DNA of 16,650 bases, from NCBI GenBank assembly GCA_900404475.1, contig OUQQ01000469.1, forward strand, positions 1 to 16,650, given 5' to 3'. Source of the DNA: Spongospora subterranea (taxonomy: Eukaryota > Endomyxa > Phytomyxea > Plasmodiophorida > Plasmodiophoridae). A model generated the notes under the pieces. That model did not search any database. It had not been told where the DNA came from and saw nothing but the letters and a program-made list of their open reading frames with translations. Both the position numbers and the translations under genes were made by a program. This document shows positions 10,501 through 16,650 of the stretch, in pieces. Numbering within the stretch: the stretch's first letter is position 1; each line of letters starts with the position of its first letter.

Positions 10501-13346
10501 GCGGGTGAAATCACTTGAGCGGGAAAACACGTCTCTTATACAAAATCTAGAGGCGAAGGTAACTGCCGTTAAGTCGCAGAAACACAAAATGAAATCCTCG
10601 ATTTGTGAGCTCCAAGAACAGCTGGATGACCAAAAGCTTCTCTTGCAGCAACATTCGCAGGTAGATAGTCTGCTGTTGTAATTTTGCCGGTCCTTTCAAC
10701 AAATTAATTGTGATCAGGAAAATGAGCGAGCTGTTCAACAAAAAGTAGCTGCCTTGACCGAATCTAAGAAGGAGATCCAAGTATTGCAATCTCAAATCGC
10801 AGATCTACAGAGAAATTTAGAGGTTTTGATTAAGAACACATTTTCCTTATAATCTTACAGTTTTGTAATACTGTTAGGAAGTAAACTCAGCTAAAGAACA
10901 TGAAAATTCAACGTCGAGTTCGGCGTTACGTGAGCAAAGGCTCTTATTTCAGAGCAAAATTTCGAGGATCGCCAGCTGCTTGACGGCTGAATGCGCGAAA
11001 TTGCGATCGAAAGTGGTGGAACAAAAGGGTTTGATACAACGAGACCTCCAAGATACTCAACATAATGTTCAGGTATTTTCAGACTCATTTGTGTTTATTT
11101 TTCGCGATATCATTATCCTTCAACAAATTCCTGATCAACATGGGTCGATTTGTTGTAGAATTCTCTATCTCGCCTATTGTTTCAAGTGAAAACGAATTTT
11201 TCGAAGTCGGCGCTGAATAAGCTTGTTGTCCGCGAGGAGATTGTCGATGAGTTTCAATCTCAGCACATATCTGAGGTAGAAAACTTGCTTTCTAGGCAGC
11301 AAGAGGAGCATGAAAAGAAAATAGTACGCTGATTGGTACAGTGTCGGAAATTGTCCTGAATTCAAAATATATAGGCGGCATTACAGCAAACCTTTGATGC
11401 AGCGATTATCTCATCACAAGAGCGACTTCAAGACTGTAGGAATGAAGTCGATAATTGGAAAAACATTGTTGACCAAATGGAGACGAGAAACCAAGGAGAG
11501 CTCGAGCGGAACCGTGAGCTCCAGGTAATCACGAGTTTTTGACGTAAAAAAACATTTTGGTTGTTCGGAGTCTTGACAAATACCCGGTTATAGTTGTCAT
11601 TGGACAAAGAGATTCGCGACAGCGATCAGATGCGTTCGCAGAAATCGTTACTGTCAACTGAACTCGCCAGCTGTCGTCAAACAATTGACAGTCAACTGAC
11701 CCAGTTGGAATCACTTCGAAGCAGCTATAATACCGTTTCAAGTCAACATCAACGATGTATGAACGCCTTGAGTGTAGTTGCCAAATTTGGAGAATTCGAT
11801 CGTGCAACGGTCTGTTGTTTTAAACAAGAGGTATCGAGTTTCCAACATTGCTCTGCAGATTTTCTCGAAAAGCAGCGAAGATTCTGAATTTGAAACATTG
11901 GAATGGATTCGCGAAAAGTTGTGCATGACTCGGGATCAAGCTATCGAAGCAGCGAAAGCTCCGCTGATCGCTGAGGTAAGTTGATTGAAAAATGCCCTGT
12001 TACCTTCATCAACGTATTGCCAGATTGCGAAGCAAAAAGAAATTTTGGAAGAACGCCAGGCACATTGCCAAGAATTACAAAAGGAAATTGATAAGTCCAT
12101 CAGTCGTGCCGACCAACTTTCCTTAAAAGTTCGTAATTTTCAATGGACGGGTTTCCGAGCATTCAATCCATTACACACATTTCAAACATGCTTTCTACCT
12201 TTTTTTATTATGTCTAATGAAGATGGGTCGGATGCTGATACTTTTGCATTTGAATCAGTTCAGCCACGAAGTAAAGCAGAATGAAAAAAACGAAGTGAAG
12301 ATCGCTTCATTAGAAAATGTAACGCCGTTTCAATTCCAGTCCCAGCACTGAACTGTTTGTGAAGGCGATAGTGGAAATAACGGCGAAGGCTCAGAAGGAG
12401 GCCGCTACAAAAGCAGAAGCGATTTCAAGTCAAGCCCGATCCAAACCCAACAGACGAAGCTCATCAATCGCCGAGCAGCAAATGGTTTACCGTTTGAGTT
12501 CGACAGTCAATTCGGTAATTGAGTTTCACTCAGACTGCATTGTTATCCGGTTCGCCATCAACTGCATCGAATGCGCCGCCTCGGCCACTAACCCGATCGG
12601 GGTCGGTTCGTGCCATCGGTAACACTGGATTTCAGGTGAGTCCAGTAAATTTTTGACGTACTCAAATCTGACGTCAATTCAGTCAAGCATCGCGCCCCTG
12701 ATTAAACCTATTGAGGTGGTTTATGAAAGCCAAGAAGAAATTTCACCCTTCACCAGTACACAGGTAAATAGATATCACGTTGTTTTTGGGCTTCTTTCAT
12801 TGACAGTAATACGACTACTATCTCGTTCATTTTTTTTCTCCAAATTTGTAAACTCTAATTTACTGATGTTCCTATGAAGCAGCTGTCGTCCGTGTCGCCA
12901 GCATCTCGAACAGCATCTCGTCATCCGCCCTCGCGATCTGGATCGATACGTCACTTTGATCCTGTCATCGCAATCCGCCCTCAAAATGATACGATCTCTG
13001 TGGTCCATCCAGCGGTTGCAGATATGGTCAGCTCAGTTTCTGAATCACTAGAACTCGTTTACGAAGAAATTGTTGATGAGCCACATGCTCAGCACAACTC
13101 TGAGACAATTGTCGTAAAACAGGTATACCATCATCTTATAATTTCAAAATGTCGATGTTTACAAATTTCCAGAGCGTCTCGACAAGTTCCTCGGATTCTG
13201 AGGAAACCGAATTCATAAGAAAGAGCATAGAGGAGGAAATGCAGAAATCAAAACGTCAGCAGGAGGTGACAGTCAACCTCATTAATAGTAGTCGCAGCAA
13301 CCGACATGATGCCAAGCAAAGTTTAACCAAATATCAAATGACATAG
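7514..13346 (+). CDS. long coiled-coil protein, TPR/Megator/Mlp-like nucleoporin candidate
   Basis: About 1,299 residues from 27 exons: 7514-7669, 7863-8070, 8121-8287, 8339-8378, 8431-8560, 8619-8793, 8842-9048, 9099-9195, 9243-9335, 9541-9714, 9762-9935, 10034-10095, 10145-10453, 10499-10660, 10718-10822, 10878-11072, 11207-11323, 11375-11524, 11594-11773, 11859-11975, 12024-12128, 12259-12318, 12365-12484, 12534-12635, 12683-12763, 12883-13122, 13173-13346. Exons 2 to 23 encode almost uninterrupted heptad-like helix rich in Glu, Gln, Lys and Leu. Then comes a Ser/Pro-rich tail with two RSGS(V/I)R motifs and an acidic Ser cluster. The block FETLEWIREKLCMTRDQAIE resembles the conserved segment of TPR (leucine-leucine-arginine-phenylalanine-isoleucine-arginine-rich start of its second half), and SIAPLIKPIEVV recalls TPR's post-coil linker. 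TPR homologues usually exceed 1,900 residues, so this is short or a different coiled-coil scaffold. There is no signal peptide or membrane segment. Alternative borders exist at 8595 and 11830. Confidence 0.8.
7732..7759. repeat. 14-bp perfect tandem duplication in intron 1 of the coiled-coil gene
   Basis: CAATTGTCAAGTTG occurs twice without a gap (7732-7745 and 7746-7759). It lies in the 193-base first intron (7670-7862) and probably reflects a recent slippage duplication. Confidence 0.7.
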
Positions 13347-13469
13347 GCTCCGAATTCATTCGATGCCGTTCTCATAAATATAGCAATATTTCTAACCATT
13401 ATTTGCCCATCTCCCTCATTCTAATTTTATGTTGCGTCATCAGTTCATGCTTCTCAAAGATTTCGATTC

Positions 13470-13475
13470 TTTATT
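13470..13475 (-). terminator. AATAAA polyadenylation signal of the KGG gene
   Basis: The plus strand reads TTTATT, giving AATAAA on the minus strand, 54 bases beyond the stop codon of the KGG gene. This is the usual metazoan polyadenylation hexamer in a plausible place. It supports the gene being a native eukaryotic transcription unit and not a bacterial contaminant. Confidence 0.5.
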
Positions 13476-13528
13476 GAATTGCCATCTCGTTCCAGAGACT
13501 ATCGAAACAAAAATCTCGCCAAAACGAA

Positions 13529-13840
13529 TCACATAAGTTCATCATCTTCTTCTTCTTCACCGCCGCTTCCTCTGCGAGATGTTCGACCTCCTTTCGCGGC
13601 AATCTTTCTAACTTCTTCCTTTGGCCGATTGGCGAAATTTCCAGGGTTGGTCTCTTTACTGCCACCGCGTCCCAAACCAGTCTCCTCTTCGCCAATCTCC
13701 TCCTCACCGTATTCCTCCTCTCCTTCGCCCTCAGAGGCTCTTTGACGCCCACGAGCCAGACCCCCCTTCTTTCCAATTTCTTGCACTTCTTCCCGAGGGC
13801 GGTTCGCAAAGTTCGCCGGATTCACTTCTTTACTCGACAT
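13529..13840 (-). CDS. two-repeat KGG (CON-10/YciG-like) stress-type protein
   Basis: A 103-residue intronless frame from ATG at 13840. Two near-identical 21-residue repeats sit at residues 7-27 and 65-85, with pattern NP-x-NFANRP-(R/K)-EEV ending in KKGG or AKGG. This is the signature of the KGG family: Neurospora CON-10 and its fungal relatives, and bacterial YciG/GsiB-type general stress proteins (small, hydrophilic, probably disordered). Between the repeats lies a Glu/Gly linker (residues 37-60), and the C-terminus is a run of Glu and Asp. Family members are induced in sporulation, starvation or desiccation; the molecular role is not settled. The wording of the repeats is closest to the fungal form I know. 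The absence of introns among intron-rich neighbours suggests horizontal transfer or retroposition. An alternative in-frame start 10 codons upstream exists, but the repeat-proximal ATG gives the usual family spacing. The gene is tail-to-tail with the coiled-coil gene. Confidence 0.8.
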   Translation of the reverse strand: MSSKEVNPANFANRPREEVQEIGKKGGLARGRQRASEGEGEEEYGEEEIGEEETGLGRGGSKETNPGNFANRPKEEVRKIAAKGGRTSRRGSGGEEEEDDELM

Positions 13841-14229
13841 GGTGATTAATGGAATGAACAAATCTGTCAACTATTTTCCGTGCGAATCAGTGCTTGAAGC
13901 TGGTTAATCCGCAAAATAAGAGGTGATCTTAATCGGAAATCTATGAACCACGAAGACAACAAATTTCGTAGGCGATCGCCGTCCAATCATCTTTTAACGG
14001 TTGACAAACTCACCAGCAATTGGCACCTATCAGACACTTTGTGGTCCTGAAAGTTTTTCAATTGTGAATATGATATTTTATTCAATATTCCAGTAATATG
14101 GAGGTGTAAATAACAGTTGAGGAATTAACAAAACACCAAGACTCGAGATGAACACTGAGTAAGCGATCGTCGAAAAAGGAAAGAGGACTTTCGCTTGAAC
14201 TTGGCGTCAATCTCTGTTTTGTCCAATAT
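13841..14229. other. region upstream of the KGG gene, no gene seen
   Basis: This 389-base stretch should contain the promoter of the KGG gene (reading leftward) and the 3' end of whatever minus-strand gene lies at 14230 and beyond. I see no convincing reading frame, no AATAAA in a telling position and no repeat. Confidence 0.4.
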
Positions 14230-14716
14230 TTATCTGAGCGTTATCATAAATGACATTGGGCACAAGCCAGTGAGTCTCGCGTTCGGGACCCTCATGGAGC
14301 AATCTGCGATACGATTCGAAATTTGACGGCTGTGGTCTTCTGCTGACTTTGAAAAACTTTCGATTTGTTTTGTGGCCAGAATCCGTCGGGCAGAAATCAG
14401 TTCGACAATGGTGTTGGTTCTTGCAACGTTGTCAACGAGGAAGTTGATCAACACGTTGATATCTAATGTCACTTGTTTCACGGATTCGTTGCAGGGATGC
14501 ACCTATTTGCTTCTCCATTCCATGTCGCCGCAGCTGCAAGCCGATATTTGAAGGTCCCATATTCATCGAAAATTTCCCAACGTTGAACATCCCTGTGGGG
14601 TCGCTGAGCGGTTCCATCATCATGACGTTGTAAATGACTTGGAAGATGGCATGACGGCGGCAGTGTTTCTCGGGCCAGTTCCTAATCATAAAGTGGTTCC
14701 GGGTTATCAGAATCAA
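14230..14716 (-). CDS. unidentified minus-strand coding region, probably two exons
   Basis: Two open frames overlap here. The first (14716 to 14503) encodes a segment with NWPEKHCRRHAIFQVIYNVM and MEPLSDPTGMFNVGKFSM. The second (14462 to 14230) encodes a helical stretch with LINFLVDNVARTNTIVELIS and ends in TAA. A 40-base intron at 14463-14502 (donor GTGCAT, acceptor ACATTAG) would join them in phase, reading ...MEKQ-I-DINVLINF.... That intron is slightly shorter than the 45-60 bases usual in this window, so a frameshift in a decaying gene is the alternative. I recognise no family. The upstream continuation is unclear. Another frame through 14682-14486 is also open for 68 codons, which weakens the choice. 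Confidence 0.35.
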
Positions 14717-15233
14717 TAATCAAAGGAGGCGGTGAAGGTTGAACCCGGTTTGGAATATCGTTCTCCATCTGCGGTGTGGGCGCACTGAAGTTCTGCTCTG
14801 ATCGTGGTTGATGTGGTTTGCACGATCATCGGCTTAGGGTTGAGTCACAGCCGAGAACGGAATAATCTTGTCGCAAAAGGGGTGGTTCCCGTGAACTGCA
14901 TGGAATGACGCCATTCCATGCAGCGGAGTGCTGGGCATCACTGTAGGCGAATTTAACCATATCCGCCCAATCATCAGCATCGGCAACTGGGTCCTTATAC
15001 CACTACCGAAATCGTCAATCCCAAAGGTTGATAATTAACACAACCTCGACCACTCCTGGGGTAGTTGGCAAACCGGAACGGTTCAAGGCAAAGTTGGACT
15101 CATTGACGAAAGAAGCAGTCCTACCTTCATCGTGCCTCTCAGGATTCGGTAAACCTGGGCAGTAACATTGGAAAAAGGCGAGGGAAACAAAGTTTTGATG
15201 ATCCATGAACAAGTTGACCCACGCGATCCGAAG
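14682..15233 (-). pseudogene. unidentified coding-like block, interrupted frame
   Basis: One minus-strand frame reads 15233 to 14682 with good protein-like content: NFVSLAFFQCYCPGLPNPE, FVNESNFALNRSGLPTTPG, DPVADADDWADMVKFAYS, then a Pro-rich stretch with SPPPLIIDSDNPEPLYD. It is broken by TGA and TAG near 15003-15017 and by TGA at 14826-14828. A 42-base GT-AG intron (15003-15044) would remove the first two stops in phase. A 66-base GT-AG segment (about 14785-14850) could remove the third. The block could therefore be a spliced gene of unknown family or a decayed one. No homologue is recognised. Confidence 0.3.
14896..14923. repeat. perfect 12-bp inverted repeat with 4-base loop
   Basis: CTGCATGGAATG (14896-14907) and CATTCCATGCAG (14912-14923) are exact reverse complements around ACGC. 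It lies within the interrupted minus-strand block. It could form a strong hairpin in either strand or be a symmetric protein-binding site; nothing else in the sequence discriminates. Confidence 0.8.
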
Positions 15234-15348
15234 TCACGCTGGAGGGGAACGTTCGACGTTCGCTAATGATGTGGCTTTTTTAAATTCAGCTCAGTTTTGA
15301 AGCTGTTCACGTAGTATGACCACCTCGTTCGTGGTCGCCATATTTTCT

Positions 15349-15663
15349 CTATCGCAATTCAACAAGATTTAGTTTTGGTTTAGACACCGCTGGGCCCATT
15401 ACAAAACAAAATTCAAAGTTTATTCCTGGAAAAACAGTATCGGCATGATGCACATGATTGACAGAAGGTATAATTCACGCTTGTGATACATATGCCAACA
15501 GGCAAATCGAGTATTTTGTCGTAATTACTGAAAAACTGCACTCCAACTCAAAAAATCCAATCAGCCGCAATCCCGAATCATCCTTATATAAATCTTTTTG
15601 GAGGTCATAGTCATTACGGAACACAGCGAGGTTCGGAATTGCCCAAAAAACATCAGTTAAAAT
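15349..15663 (-). pseudogene. coding-like block with one in-frame TGA
   Basis: One minus-strand frame is open for 62 codons (15663 to 15478), stops at TGA (15475-15477) and continues in the same frame for 41 more codons to TAG (15349-15351). The content looks like protein: DVFWAIPNLAVFRNDYDLQK, GLRLIGFFELE, ITTKYSICLLAYVSQ, then DTVFPGINFEFCFVMGPAV. No splice acceptor lies just upstream of the first part, and no donor/acceptor pair in phase removes the TGA. A decayed coding sequence is therefore the simplest reading. The family is unknown; the alternating strand-like segments would suit a beta-rich protein. Confidence 0.25.
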
Positions 15664-15737
15664 TTAAATTCCGGTATGAATTGAGAGCGAGCATCAATGG
15701 GAAACAATCCACCCCCAGCGCTCCTTGAGGAATGCCA

Positions 15738-16364
15738 TTATGGACCTGAACCATTGGTGGTAGTGTAGAAACACCCGAAAAACAAATCTTTGTACTGCAG
15801 CTGAATGAATTGTTCACCCTTTTTCAAGTCCCGTCGGAGAAGGAGCTCCTGTATGACGTTGTACCCAGATTGATGCCGTTGGTACACGCACACCCTCATT
15901 TCACCAGTGTTTTTCCTGATGAATACTGCAATAACACATCTTGGAATTATTGGGCAAAAGCAGTTATCCAGCCATCTCTTCCGTATCTTCAGTTTCGTTT
16001 TGGAAGGTCGATTTTGTTCCACTTCCAAGACAATCGTTGAACGAAACCCACTGGGGATTTGATGCCCTTGTGCCATTGCTTGTTGCTGTAAATTTGGAAG
16101 TTCTGATGATGAATATACTGGTCCGATCATCATATCAGTCTTGATTAGTGGACCAACCCCGATTGGTCCAACAGTCGGGGTTCCAGCCGGTAAAATATAT
16201 TTGTAGTAGTCATGATCGTGACGAGATAACAAAGCCTGTGCCACAGCCCATGGAAAAGCAGCACTGACAGCGGCATTCTCTTCAGATTTAATTGGTTCGG
16301 CGATAACAGAGTTGTAATCTGAGGAATAAGAGAGGAATACATGAGCAGGAAGGAGATCTGTCAA
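15738..16364 (-). CDS. unknown protein segment, copy 1 of an inverted pair
   Basis: An open frame of 208 codons from ATG 16364 to TAA, by far the longest in the right part of the window. Features seen: Ala-rich start, a Gly/Pro-rich stretch (LPAGTPTVGPIGVGPLIK), then QAMAQGHQIPSGFRSTIVLE, a basic segment (RPSKTKLKIRKRW), CFCPIIPRCVIAVFIRKN and CVYQRHQSGYN. A 31-base GT-AG segment near the 3' end could extend it into a second frame ending at 15653, but this is shorter than normal introns here. Reality as coding is supported by the diverged copy at 16414-16590. Over 59 codons the two differ by 10 synonymous and 9 mostly conservative replacement changes, which is more synonymous change than neutral drift would give. 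No family was recognised. There is no membrane segment or signal peptide. An acceptor-like TTATTCCTCAG near the start means the true start may be in an upstream exon. Confidence 0.45.
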   Translation of the reverse strand: MTDLLPAHVFLSYSSDYNSVIAEPIKSEENAAVSAAFPWAVAQALLSRHDHDYYKYILPAGTPTVGPIGVGPLIKTDMMIGPVYSSSELPNLQQQAMAQGHQIPSGFRSTIVLEVEQNRPSKTKLKIRKRWLDNCFCPIIPRCVIAVFIRKNTGEMRVCVYQRHQSGYNVIQELLLRRDLKKGEQFIQLQYKDLFFGCFYTTTNGSGP

Positions 16365-16590
16365 TCCGGATCTAATTATCGCATCGTATTCATTGTGGGG
16401 AACGCCAATCGCTTCAGAACTTTCAAATTTACAGCAACAAGCAATGGCACAAGGGCATCAAATCCCCAGTGGGTTTCGTTCCACAGTTGTCTTGGAAGTG
16501 GAACGAAACCGACCTTCCAAGACGAAACTGAAGATAAGGAAGAAATGGTTGAATGACAGTTTTTGCCCATTAATTCCTCGATGCGTGGTG
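15930..16590. repeat. imperfect inverted duplication (two arms of 177 bp)
   Basis: Arm 1 (15930-16106) and arm 2 (16414-16590) are reverse complements with about 22 mismatches and no gaps, separated by a unique 307-base spacer. The coding strands face away from each other, so the two copies are head to head. Similarity stops abruptly at the left end of arm 1 and right end of arm 2 (after the codon pair for Cys-Val), and fades more gradually on the spacer side. Confidence 0.85.
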
Positions 16591-16650
16591 TTAGGAACAC
16601 TCCCATATATTCCTAACATTCGCGGCTTCGCCGCAGTTCCGCCGCAGTTT
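16345..16650 (+). CDS. partial copy 2 of the unknown protein, runs off the window
   Basis: An open plus-strand frame follows TGA at 16342-16344 and continues to the window edge (102 codons). It contains SELSNLQQQAMAQGHQIPSG, RSTVVLEVERNRPSKTKLK and FCPLIPRCVV, matching copy 1 at 48 of 57 positions in the core. Upstream residues DLIIASYSLWGTPIASEL align loosely with DMMIGPVYSSSEL of copy 1, with a four-residue insertion. After Cys-Val a GTGTTA could be a splice donor, since the following residues no longer match copy 1. No in-frame ATG lies upstream within the open stretch, so the first exon would be elsewhere or the copy is a fragment. Product unknown. Confidence 0.4.

Noticed and set aside
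12515..12533. 19-base intron between exons 23 and 24 of the coiled-coil gene
   Set aside because: Too short to splice. The donor at 12485 gives a normal 49-base intron in the same phase.
13479..13809. Long open frames on both strands overlapping the KGG gene
   Set aside because: They are shadows of the purine-rich KGG coding strand: low-complexity Ser/Pro or Arg/Lys runs without domain features.
15475..15477. In-frame TGA as a selenocysteine or a reassigned codon, since several TGAs interrupt coding-like frames at 14826-15477
   Set aside because: TAG stops interrupt the same region, the good genes in the window end normally in TGA and TAG, and no SECIS-like context was recognised.
15349..15663. 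Possible picorna-like viral capsid (jelly-roll) remnant, from the pattern of hydrophobic strands followed by VSQ...DTVFPGINFEF
   Set aside because: The resemblance is only to the general strand pattern. No conserved capsid motif can be named, and no polymerase or helicase signature is nearby.
15738..16364. Possible divergent p53-family DNA-binding domain, from KLKIR...CFCPI...RCVIAVFI
   Set aside because: The Cys/His zinc-ligand spacing expected for p53 (C-x2-H and C-x3-C) is not visible, and the overall length is too short.
1..16650. tRNA genes, CRISPR arrays, bacterial operons or insertion sequences
   Set aside because: No cloverleaf with A and B boxes, no regular spaced repeats and no transposase signature were seen. 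The gene structure is eukaryotic.
16620..16650. Short direct repeat CGCCGCAGTT at the right edge as a transposon terminus
   Set aside because: Only two imperfectly spaced copies are visible and the window ends there, so no boundary can be judged.

Overview
This window reads as nuclear DNA of a small-genome animal. The genes are cut into many short exons, splice sites are GT-AG with T-rich 3' ends, and most introns in the best gene models are 45-60 bases long. One gene is a clear metazoan-type PP2A B'' regulatory subunit. A nematode-like (or other ecdysozoan) source fits the intron size mode and compactness, but the species cannot be fixed from the sequence.

Layout: (1) 174-3733 (+) is a multi-exon gene for a largely helical protein of about 550 residues that I do not recognise. 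(2) 4177-6887 (+) is a complete 12-exon PPP2R3-type PP2A regulatory subunit (481 residues, two EF hands). (3) 7079-7448 (-) is a small two-exon EF-hand-like protein, convergent with PPP2R3. (4) 7514-13346 (+) is a 27-exon long coiled-coil protein (about 1,300 residues) with a Ser/Arg-rich tail, resembling TPR/Megator/Mlp nucleoporins. Its start codon lies only 65 bases from that of the EF-hand gene, in a divergent arrangement. (5) 13529-13840 (-) is an intronless gene for a two-repeat KGG protein related to fungal CON-10 and bacterial YciG-type stress proteins, followed by a eukaryotic AATAAA signal. (6) 14230-16650 is a poorly resolved region. It has coding-like blocks on the minus strand broken by stops and frame changes, and at its end two diverged copies of one unknown coding segment in inverted, head-to-head orientation (15930-16106 and 16414-16590).

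Functional picture: genes 2 and 4 are housekeeping functions (phosphatase targeting; probably nuclear pore or another coiled-coil scaffold). No operon-like pathway links the genes. The compact divergent and convergent packing suggests shared promoters and closely spaced 3' ends. The most unusual items are the KGG gene, which looks like a horizontal acquisition now carrying eukaryotic signals, and the unknown inverted gene pair on the right edge.
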